Below are positions 1-5,422 of a DNA stretch of 8,276 nt, in pieces (position 1 is the first letter of the stretch; every line of letters begins with the position of its first letter). The notes beneath the pieces are model-generated. The model had not been told where the DNA came from, did no database searches, and was given only the letters and a program-made list of their open reading frames with translations. The stretch covers positions 1-8,276 of the forward strand of contig JAGOCT010000061.1 of the NCBI GenBank assembly GCA_017998585.1. The letters are read 5' to 3'. Origin of the DNA: Candidatus Cloacimonadota bacterium. Lineage in GTDB: Bacteria; Cloacimonadota; Cloacimonadia; Cloacimonadales; WRIO01. Position numbers and translations under genes: made by a program.

Positions 1-448
1 AGATAACTCATTAAAAGTGGATTTACAAACAGATAAACTAACAGATGGAGCCGTTACTTATATTTTTGGAGACGAACCGAAAATTTTCATCAGAGCGAAT
101 AAAGCGTGTTATATTAGGCTGATATATATCTTTGCCGATGGCACCAAAACACTTCTGATTGACAACTATTTTGTTGGAAAACACCAAATAAACCAATGGA
201 TTAAGATAGGTAACGAATTTGAAGTTTGCGGACCTGAAGGATCTGAACAACTATTATTGCAAGCCTCTACATCTGAACTGCCTCCAATCAGTATCAGTCG
301 TAAAATGATTGATGGGAATGATTTTATAGATTATATACAGAATAATGATTTTTCCTTGCATTTAGGTAAAACCAGAGGTATCAAACAAAAATCATCAAAA
401 CAAGAAATAACAGAATCTACTTATCAATGGACAATCTTTGAAAAATAG
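1..448 (+). CDS. C-terminal part of a DUF4384 domain protein (5' end outside window)
   Basis: The reading frame is open from base 2 to the TAG at 446-448, so this is the 3' end of a longer gene. A GTG at base 17 is in frame but has no ribosome binding site and is probably internal. The visible 148 residues match the pattern I know for DUF4384: a beta-rich stretch with an 'IFIRANKACYIRLIYIFADG' block, then 'LLIDNYF', then a 'DFIDYI...KTRGIK' segment near the end. DUF4384 is usually the last domain of exported or surface-associated proteins in diderms, often behind peptidase, kinase or repeat domains; its own function is not established. The N-terminal partner domain cannot be seen, so no function is assigned. 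The downstream minus-strand gene converges on it, with 64 bases between the two stops. Family call is from memory of the motif, moderately sure. Confidence 0.75.
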   Translation, partial: DNSLKVDLQTDKLTDGAVTYIFGDEPKIFIRANKACYIRLIYIFADGTKTLLIDNYFVGKHQINQWIKIGNEFEVCGPEGSEQLLLQASTSELPPISISRKMIDGNDFIDYIQNNDFSLHLGKTRGIKQKSSKQEITESTYQWTIFEK

Positions 449-512
449 AGTTAAGAGATAAAGTCTCCAGATTGTTTACACAAGGTCTGTTCATTCATGT
501 TTAAAATGAAAA

Positions 513-812
513 TCAGCTGATAATCATTTTTATATCTTTGATTCGATGTTTTAAAATGATATCTGTATGGAATTTGATATTGATGATTCCCTTTTCAAGA
601 CTTGAATCAATTTTATAATCTATACACGAGATATAATTCTGAATATCTGGGATCTGATTTTCAAGATTTTTGGCAATATCGTGAATAATCAAATTCAGAT
701 TCTTATTAGATAATGCCTTATTTAAATGCGATTTTGCACTCTTTTCAGCTATCATCCTGATTTGAGCTAATTTTTCCTTCTCCTGATCATAAACTACTTC
801 ATTATTCTCCAT
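513..812 (-). CDS. Small hypothetical protein, 99 residues
   Basis: I do not recognise this protein. It is likely a real gene because GGAGG (817-821, minus strand) lies 4 bases before its ATG, the same short spacing seen at the DUF2089 and pilin genes, and because it fills an otherwise empty gap between two + strand genes. The first 50 residues are charged and probably helical (MENNEVVYDQEKEKL...); the second half alternates hydrophobic and polar residues ('IINIKFHTDIIL') as expected of beta strands. One cysteine is present; there is no signal peptide or membrane segment, so it should be cytoplasmic. It is divergent from the DUF2089/DUF4097 operon across a shared 176-base region, which leaves room for co-regulation. 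A weak minus-strand promoter can be read as TTATAA (885-880) and TATATT (862-857) with a 17-base spacer. Confidence 0.65.
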   Translation of the reverse strand: MENNEVVYDQEKEKLAQIRMIAEKSAKSHLNKALSNKNLNLIIHDIAKNLENQIPDIQNYISCIDYKIDSSLEKGIINIKFHTDIILKHRIKDIKMIIS

Positions 813-890
813 AAATCCTCCAATATCACAAAATTAAAACATTAAAAATTGTCAAGAATATATTTGACTTATTAGAAGTTTATAAACTCA

Positions 891-935
891 ACATTTTTTA
901 AAATCATTCAATAATTAAATTTTTTTAAAAAATGT
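891..935. repeat. Perfect 13-bp inverted repeat in divergent promoter region
   Basis: ACATTTTTTAAAA at 891-903 is the exact reverse complement of TTTTAAAAAATGT at 923-935, with 19 bases between. The right arm ends one base before the TTGACA box of the + strand promoter. The position suits an operator or an A/T-rich UP element, but the arms are mostly A and T, so chance is a serious alternative. Function is inferred only from position. Confidence 0.4.
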
Positions 936-936
936 A

Positions 937-965
937 TTGACAATATTAATATATTTAATTATTGT
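937..965 (+). promoter_or_regulatory. Sigma70-type promoter of the DUF2089/DUF4097 operon
   Basis: A perfect -35 box TTGACA (937-942) is followed by a 17-base spacer and TATTGT (960-965), which matches four of six bases of the -10 consensus. Transcription would begin near 972, leaving a leader of about 17 bases that holds AAGGAGG (978-984), 4 bases before the ATG at 989. A/T tracts directly upstream could act as an UP element. Confidence 0.6.
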
Positions 966-988
966 ATTAACATATTTAAGGAGGATGA

Positions 989-1366
989 ATGATAAAAGGA
1001 AATCAGCAGTTAATCAAATGTCCTGTTTGTGATGAACCTTTGCTTATAAAAGAGTTTCATTGTGATGAATGTAACACAACGATCAGAGGCAATTTTGAAC
1101 CTGGCCATATAAACAAACTGAGCAAAGAACAACTCACCTTCGTAAAGATATTTTTATTGTGTCAGGGTAATATCAAAGAAGTTGAAAAAAAACTAAACAT
1201 TTCTTATCCTACTGTAAAAAATCGTCTGGCAGAAATCATAGATGTGATCAATGATAATGATGATTCATCTGATAATGTAATCAGTATATTGGAAGAAATT
1301 GAGAATGGCCTCGTGGGTGTTGATGAAGCCATAGATAAAATAAATAAAAGGAGAAACCTGAAATGA
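989..1366 (+). CDS. DUF2089 family zinc-ribbon/helix-turn-helix protein
   Basis: This 125-residue protein has the DUF2089 architecture. Residues 11-28 form a zinc ribbon with two cysteine pairs (C11/C14 and C25/C28). Residues 46-86 form a helix-turn-helix resembling sigma-factor region 4 ('LSKEQLTFVKIFLLCQGNIK', then 'ISYPTVKNRLAEII'). Residues 97-119 are a short helical tail with an ILEEIENG...DEA pattern, like the SHOCT-like tail described for DUF2089 proteins. The family is generally read as DNA-binding, but its targets are not known to me. The start at 989 is fixed by AAGGAGG at 978-984; an ATG at 985 is out of frame and touches the Shine-Dalgarno. The stop overlaps the next gene's start by 4 bases (ATGA), a sign of translational coupling, so it probably works with, or regulates, the DUF4097 protein. 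Autoregulation through the upstream inverted repeat is possible but untested. Confidence 0.85.
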   Translation: MIKGNQQLIKCPVCDEPLLIKEFHCDECNTTIRGNFEPGHINKLSKEQLTFVKIFLLCQGNIKEVEKKLNISYPTVKNRLAEIIDVINDNDDSSDNVISILEEIENGLVGVDEAIDKINKRRNLK

Positions 1367-2691
1367 AAGAAATTTTGAAGCATTCATCCCAGGAAGGAAA
1401 AACATTAACCGGTAGCCTAACACTGGATGTTGATCCTCAATTACAGATTAAAGTAGAAACAGATGTTGTCAAGTTGAATTTTAAACAACATGATCTACAG
1501 CAAATTACTTTAACCTATCAGTTGGAATTAGAAGATTCTTCAGAATATGAAGAGGAGAATGAGCCTGTTGGTCAATATCACTATGACGAAGGTAATAATA
1601 TCTTTACTTATAAGATTTATTCCGATGACAATCTGGAACGAAGTAAAAAACAGACCTGTGAAATTACAGTACCTGTCAATTCTACGATTCACGCTTCATC
1701 TGAAGTAAGCTCAATTGAATTGAGCAATATTCAGGCAAAAGTAGATCTGAATAATGAAAACGGGCCTGTTTACGTGATTAAATCGGAAATTGAAGGAAAA
1801 ATTAGCGTAGAAAACGGACCCGCTGACCTAAAACAATCAAAAACAGATATTGAAATTGTCTCTGAAAATGGCCCTGTCACTTTAAAAATGTGTGAAGGTA
1901 AAACAATTAGTATTAAATCTGAAAATGGTCCGGTTAAAATGAATGACGTTTGTTATCAATATATTGATGTAAATACTGAAAATGGACCTGTTGTTTGCGA
2001 GATTCTGGATATTTTGGAAGGTCAGGTAAATATTAAAACAGAAAATGGTCCTATTAAAGTTATTATCCCTGAAAATTTACCATTTAATCTTACTGCTAAA
2101 ACCGAAAACGGGCCAATCCGAACAAAACAGAGTTCATCAACTGGAGGTACAAACTCAGTTGTACTGACTAATTCTGATTCTAAAGTCTTTTTTGATCTGG
2201 AATCTGAAAATGCCCCCATTTCAATACTACATGACAATCAGCTAATCATCAAAGCAATAGAAAAAGAACTTAATAAAACCAGTGAATACATTAGAAGAGT
2301 GGCAACAGAATTTAATCCTGAAGATTTCAAGGAAAAAATGCAGGAGACTGTCAGAAAGATCAAAATAATGGCTGAACATACAATAGATAAAGGCAAAAAT
2401 GATTTTTCTGAAAATTTTGAGAAATTCTATACAAAACTGGATAAAGAAAATATTGATAAGCTAAAGGAAACCGTTATGGAAAAAAAAGATGAGTTACTCA
2501 GCACCATAAAGACTTCCATCGACAAACTCAAGGATGTAGAAATCAAGTTTGAAAGTAAAGAAAAATCTAAAAAGAAAAGTGTTAATGAAGAGAATAAAGA
2601 ATTATCACGACTTAAAATCCTGGAAATATTGGAAAAAGGGATAATCAGTGCAGAAGAAGCTGAAAGACTTTTAAAAGCACTCGATTCATAA
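1363..2691 (+). CDS. DUF4097-like protein with eight ENGP repeats, coiled coil and SHOCT-like tail
   Basis: The 442-residue product has three visible parts. Residues 1-125 are beta-rich with an acidic patch (EYEEENEP). Residues 130-290 carry eight copies of an ENGP motif, each followed by a beta strand, beginning at residues 132, 150, 168, 187, 206, 227, 248 and 282 (the last is ENAP). This is the DUF4097 pattern, thought to form a beta-helix-like fold as in LiaG/YvlB relatives. Residues about 290-410 are highly charged and helical, probably coiled coil. Residues 414-442 form a SHOCT-like helical hairpin (ILEILEKG...AEEAERLL). There is no signal peptide or membrane helix, so it should be cytoplasmic, unlike the membrane-linked DUF4097 proteins of Firmicutes. 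AAGGAG (1348-1353) lies inside the end of the DUF2089 gene, and the start overlaps that gene's stop. A hairpin terminator follows. Biological role unknown; the family call is firm, the fold is inference. Confidence 0.85.
   Translation: MKEILKHSSQEGKTLTGSLTLDVDPQLQIKVETDVVKLNFKQHDLQQITLTYQLELEDSSEYEEENEPVGQYHYDEGNNIFTYKIYSDDNLERSKKQTCEITVPVNSTIHASSEVSSIELSNIQAKVDLNNENGPVYVIKSEIEGKISVENGPADLKQSKTDIEIVSENGPVTLKMCEGKTISIKSENGPVKMNDVCYQYIDVNTENGPVVCEILDILEGQVNIKTENGPIKVIIPENLPFNLTAKTENGPIRTKQSSSTGGTNSVVLTNSDSKVFFDLESENAPISILHDNQLIIKAIEKELNKTSEYIRRVATEFNPEDFKEKMQETVRKIKIMAEHTIDKGKNDFSENFEKFYTKLDKENIDKLKETVMEKKDELLSTIKTSIDKLKDVEIKFESKEKSKKKSVNEENKELSRLKILEILEKGIISAEEAERLLKALDS
1756..2217 (+). repeat. 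Coding repeat: eight ENGP-like motifs
   Basis: Eight codon blocks encode ENGP (seven) or ENAP (last). The Gly-Pro codons are almost all spelled differently (GGG CCT, GGA CCC, GGC CCT, GGT CCG, GGA CCT, GGT CCT, GGG CCA), so the repeat is conserved at protein level and is not a recent DNA duplication. The intervals between copies are 18, 18, 19, 19, 21, 21 and 34 residues. Confidence 0.85.
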
Positions 2692-2736
2692 AACATGGTG
2701 TTGAGTTTTACTTAACATTCCAAATGTGTGTCATTT

Positions 2737-2776
2737 AATCCTGATTGTAATTTAAATTTACAATCAGGATTTTCTT
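2737..2776 (+). terminator. Rho-independent terminator of the DUF2089/DUF4097 operon
   Basis: AATCCTGATTGTAA (2737-2750) and its exact reverse complement TTACAATCAGGATT (2758-2771) form a 14-bp stem around a 7-base loop, followed by a T-rich run up to 2776. It begins 45 bases after the stop of the DUF4097 gene. The minus strand lacks a matching T run, so it probably works in one direction. Confidence 0.85.
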
Positions 2777-3257
2777 AATGATAGAATCCATATATGTATT
2801 ATAATCTTTTTATTTATCTGTATCAGTATAAGTTATCTGTCCCTTTCAGGTAAATATGATTATATTCATTTTGATTTACATAACAAGCCTGGTGTGCAAC
2901 AATATAATCAATAATCTACAGCACTTTATTCATAAATCTAAGAATGGAGACGACAACGATTGTAATTTGCTTTTGTTTACGCTTTTGACAAAGTGAACAC
3001 TTTTGTTGACACTGTATGCTCAGATAACAAAAACCAGATAGATATATTCTAATCAAGACTAGGTAAACATAGTAACCAACATCACAGTAAACACATAATA
3101 ATCAAGCATGACATAACTTTTCAAAAAAATCTAAGAAAATATTTTTATTTTCAATAAAATCAATTATATTATTATCTAGATGATTGATTATGTGAACCAA
3201 AATGAATCCTTAAGGATGAGTAAAGGAAACATAAAGAAAGAATAAGGAATAAATAAG

Positions 3258-3279
3258 AAAGGAATAGGAAAGGAATAGG
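3258..3279 (+). repeat. Tandem 11-bp repeat in a purine-rich tract
   Basis: AAAGGAATAGG occurs twice in direct tandem (3258-3268 and 3269-3279). A looser relative, AAGGAATAAATAAG, precedes it. The surrounding strand from about 3219 to 3280 is nearly all A and G with scattered T and a single C. No function is assigned. Confidence 0.7.
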
Positions 3280-3315
3280 ACAGTTGTTAACAGTGTGTGA
3301 TTTTTTTATTTTGGT

Positions 3316-3333
3316 GTAATGAGCAAACATTAC
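3316..3333. promoter_or_regulatory. Candidate activator site: 18-base dyad upstream of the sigma54 promoter
   Basis: GTAATG AGCAAA CATTAC is a perfect 6-bp inverted repeat with a 6-base centre. Its midpoint is about 105 bases before the predicted transcription start near 3430. Sigma54 promoters need an NtrC-family activator bound to dyads roughly 80-200 bases upstream, and pilin genes of this type often use PilR. The site is therefore a candidate binding site; the identity of the protein is not visible. Confidence 0.4.
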
Positions 3334-3402
3334 GGAGTCAAATGATTTCAAAAACAGGTATTTTTTATAATGTCTTGTGTATTTCATCACATTTTTGAAT
3401 AT

Positions 3403-3419
3403 TTGGAATACAATTTGCA
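3403..3419 (+). promoter_or_regulatory. Sigma54 (-24/-12) promoter of the pilus operon
   Basis: TTGGAATACAATTTGCA matches the sigma54 frame TTGG-N8-TTGCW: the -24 GG is at 3405-3406 and the -12 GC at 3417-3418, with exactly 10 bases between. The CAC normally following the GG is AAT here, which lowers the score. The predicted start near 3430 gives a leader of about 26 bases containing GGAGG (3447-3451), 4 bases before the pilin ATG. Major pilin genes in Pseudomonas, Geobacter and Myxococcus are known to be sigma54-dependent. An upstream TATAAT (3366-3371) lacks a credible -35 box. Confidence 0.6.
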
Positions 3420-3455
3420 TTATAACTTAATCAGAAAAAAATCTCTGGAGGAAAG

Positions 3456-3881
3456 ATGTTAAAAGTCTTCAAAAATCAAAAAGGTTTCACCTTAATCGAA
3501 ATTTTGGTGGTTGTAATTATTGTTGCAATCCTGGCAGCGATTGCAGTTCCTATTTATTTAAAGTACGTTAATCAGGCAAGAGCTTCTGAAGCTCAATCAG
3601 CAATCTCAACCATTCGTAAAGCATACGAAGTGTATTATCAGTCTTACAACCGTACAGATGATTACTCAGTAGAACAAGCACTTAAAGATGCAAAAGTTGG
3701 CGCTTCAACTGAAAAAAACTGGAAATTTGAAGTGATTGGCAACCCACCAAAAAAATACATGGCTACCTCAACTGCTGATTTTGCAGGCGGTGAAGGCAAG
3801 CAGGTATGGTATGACGTAACTGAAGGTAAATTCCACGGTTATGGCATTGATCAGGACGAAGAAGAAGAAGAAACAGAATAA
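3456..3881 (+). CDS. Type IV major prepilin
   Basis: This 141-residue protein is a type IVa-style prepilin, secreted through the inner membrane, trimmed by the prepilin peptidase and polymerised into the filament. The short leader ends at G10, with cleavage expected before F11 (KG/FTLIE); the mature protein has F at position 1 and the conserved Glu at position 5 (E15). Residues 13-34 form the hydrophobic helix, followed by an amphipathic helix (QARASEAQSAISTIRKAYEV) and a small beta-rich head. The pilin-specific C-terminal cysteine pair is absent. The last eight residues are almost all acidic, including five consecutive Glu encoded by GAA repeats (3858-3872). Strong GGAGG, sigma54 promoter and CGT-type arginine codons suggest high expression. 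First gene of the operon, 22 bases before pilT, which argues for a pilA-type subunit over the type II secretion subunit GspG, although the head could resemble either. Confidence 0.9.
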   Translation: MLKVFKNQKGFTLIEILVVVIIVAILAAIAVPIYLKYVNQARASEAQSAISTIRKAYEVYYQSYNRTDDYSVEQALKDAKVGASTEKNWKFEVIGNPPKKYMATSTADFAGGEGKQVWYDVTEGKFHGYGIDQDEEEEETE

Positions 3882-3903
3882 TTTCTGATCCTGGAGGGAT
3901 ATT

Positions 3904-4962
3904 TTGTTAACAATCCAAGAATTACTCCGTTTTACAGCTGAAGCCGGCGCTTCAGATTTACACGTCAGCTCAGGATCTTTCCCAATGGTGCGTGTACACG
4001 GAAGAATGAAAAAATTAAACTTACCCAAATTAAGTCATGAAGACGTGAGTCAATTACTCGACGGCGTACTGACAGATGTTCAAAAAGAATTATTCAAAGA
4101 AAAACTGGAAATCGACTTTTCAACAAAATTATCAAATGATGTTCGTTTCCGTGTGAATGCTTTTAACCAGATTAACGGTTATGCGGCGTCTTTTCGTGTA
4201 ATTCCAAATGAAATAAAGAGTTATAGCGAGCTTCATCTGCCAGAAATTCTGGAACGTCTTTCTATGAAAGAAAAAGGCTTGATTCTGGTAACCGGACCTA
4301 CCGGTTCTGGTAAATCAACAACACTGGCTACTATCATTGACTCAATTAATGAAAAAACCCAGAAACACATTATTACAGTTGAAGATCCTATAGAGTTTGT
4401 TCATCAATCCAAAAACAGCTTAGTGAACCAAAGAGAGCTTGGTCATGACACCTGGTCATTTACAGCCGCTTTACGTTCTGCGCTTCGTGAAGATCCAGAT
4501 GTAATTCTGGTAGGTGAAATGCGTGACCTTGAAACGGTTTCTCTGGCATTAACAGCAGCTGAAACCGGTCACCTGGTGTTAGCAACTCTTCATACCAGCA
4601 GTGCCACCAAAACGATCGATCGTATCATAGATATGTATCCACGTGAACAGCAGGCACAGGTTCGTTCGATGCTTTCAGAATCTCTGGAAGCGGTTATCGC
4701 TCAGACACTTTGCCCTGTTAAAGAAGGAAACGGTCGTGTGCCAGTACTTGAAATCATGATTGCCAATGCGGCTGTTCGAAATCTGATTCGTGAAGAAAAA
4801 ACCTATCAGATACCATCCGTAATTCAATCAGGAACAAAAGAAGGTATGCAGACAAAAGATCAGTCATTATACAACCATGTAATGAACGGTTTAATCGAAA
4901 GAGCTGTTGCTGAACAAATCGCAGACAATCCAAAAATGTTTGCGACTGGAGCAGGTTTTTAA
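3904..4962 (+). CDS. pilT: Type IV pilus retraction ATPase PilT
   Basis: The 352-residue length is normal for PilT, the cytoplasmic hexameric ATPase that powers pilus depolymerisation and twitching. An N-terminal PAS-like region covers about residues 1-100 ('ASDLHVSSG' near the start). The ATPase core has Walker A GPTGSGKSTT (131-140, K137), the Asp box EDPIEF (160-165), Walker B DPDVILVGEMRD (197-208, catalytic E205) and the His box with H223 and H230. The C-terminal PilT signature is present as AVRNLIRE (290-297, usually AIRNLIRE), and GMQT follows at 314-317, favouring PilT over PilU or PilB. Translation starts at TTG (3904), supported by GGAGG at 3893-3897; no ATG fits. Of 18 arginine codons, I count 14 CGT, unlike the later genes. 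The stop overlaps the next start by one base. Confidence 0.95.
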   Translation: MLTIQELLRFTAEAGASDLHVSSGSFPMVRVHGRMKKLNLPKLSHEDVSQLLDGVLTDVQKELFKEKLEIDFSTKLSNDVRFRVNAFNQINGYAASFRVIPNEIKSYSELHLPEILERLSMKEKGLILVTGPTGSGKSTTLATIIDSINEKTQKHIITVEDPIEFVHQSKNSLVNQRELGHDTWSFTAALRSALREDPDVILVGEMRDLETVSLALTAAETGHLVLATLHTSSATKTIDRIIDMYPREQQAQVRSMLSESLEAVIAQTLCPVKEGNGRVPVLEIMIANAAVRNLIREEKTYQIPSVIQSGTKEGMQTKDQSLYNHVMNGLIERAVAEQIADNPKMFATGAGF

Positions 4963-5420
4963 TGAAATTTAAACACGCACTGCAAAATCAAAAAGGTTCT
5001 GCCTTAATGGAAGTGTTAGCTGCGATGGGTATATTGCTTTTTGTAATAACGGGTATGATGATAACAATCTCTTATGCCCGTTATAAAAGCATTTCGAATT
5101 ATCGTTACAGGATTGCACTTCTCAAAGCAGAATCTGAATTGCAAATAATAAAAAAAAAATATCCTACCTTATCTTTTTACCAATTAGCTTCTAAGGAATT
5201 TTTTATACAAACGGAAGGTAACGCCAAACCTATAAAAGCAATGATTACTTATAGAATAGAAAACGCTAATGATGAACAAATCAGTTTGTTTGCACAAACC
5301 AAAATATTAAAAGTAACTGTAAGTTGGCAGGAACCATCCCCTTTATTAGTTTTCGGATCTAATCAAAATCGTCAAAAAGAGCTAACAGTTCGTGAAGACT
5401 ATTATCTAAACAAGGATTAG
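4962..5420 (+). CDS. Minor prepilin, PilV/GspI-like
   Basis: The 152-residue protein has a type III signal ending at G12 (NQKG/SALMEV), with the mature Glu5 at E17 and a membrane helix over about residues 15-38. The first mature residue is Ser instead of Phe, and the 'ALMEVLAAMGIL' pattern is typical of PilV/GspI-type minor pilins. These join an initiation complex that primes pilus assembly and may sit at the tip. The remainder is a helix (residues about 45-68) and a beta-rich head. ATG overlaps the pilT stop by one base (TAATG); there is no strong Shine-Dalgarno, only GGAG 10 bases upstream, so translation probably depends on coupling to pilT. A run of ten A (5150-5159) lies in the coding sequence. 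PilV-like is inferred from signal sequence and gene order; exact orthology is uncertain. Confidence 0.8.
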   Translation: MKFKHALQNQKGSALMEVLAAMGILLFVITGMMITISYARYKSISNYRYRIALLKAESELQIIKKKYPTLSFYQLASKEFFIQTEGNAKPIKAMITYRIENANDEQISLFAQTKILKVTVSWQEPSPLLVFGSNQNRQKELTVREDYYLNKD

Positions 5421-5422
5421 AA

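Larger units (their letters stand above)
2777..3455. other. Long gene-free region upstream of the pilus operon
   Basis: No convincing gene is seen on either strand over about 680 bases. An 82-codon minus-strand frame (3172-3420) lacks a ribosome binding site and covers the promoter elements. The region holds, in order: two TTGACA boxes 21 bases apart (2985-2990 and 3006-3011) without good -10 partners; two copies of GTAAACA (3063-3069 and 3088-3094); a 12-base palindrome ATCCTTAAGGAT (3206-3217); a purine-rich tract (about 3219-3280); TGTTAACA (3285-3292); the 18-base dyad; a TATAAT without a -35 partner (3366-3371); and the sigma54 promoter. Most of the stretch from 2777 to 3200 shows nothing I can interpret. 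Confidence 0.6.

Noticed and set aside
468..489. Hairpin between the converging DUF4384 and minus-strand genes
   Set aside because: The stem is two 4-bp blocks interrupted by a 2-base bulge, with no good T run, so it is too weak to call a terminator.
2022..2237. Minus-strand frame inside the DUF4097 gene
   Set aside because: It is antisense to the ENGP repeats; its repeated 'IGPFSVL' is simply their reverse translation.
2944..2988. 14-codon frame beginning ATGGAGACG
   Set aside because: It has no ribosome binding site and is too short to support.
3316..3360. Possible c-di-GMP (GEMM) riboswitch ahead of the pilin
   Set aside because: There is a GCAAAC in a small stem, but the second conserved stem and GEMM core are missing, and the sigma54 start lies downstream of the segment so it would not be in the RNA.
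3366..3371. TATAAT as a sigma70 promoter for the pilin
   Set aside because: No TTGACA-like box lies at 16-18 bases upstream and there is no extended -10, so the sigma54 site is better placed.
3172..3420. 82-codon open frame on the minus strand between the operons
   Set aside because: It has no ribosome binding site, covers the sigma54 promoter and dyad, and its hydrophobic Leu/Phe/Ser-rich translation comes from the purine-rich tract on the other strand.
3768..4028. Minus-strand frame across the pilin-pilT junction
   Set aside because: Both overlapped genes are clearly real, and the frame's Phe run is the antisense of the GAA repeat.
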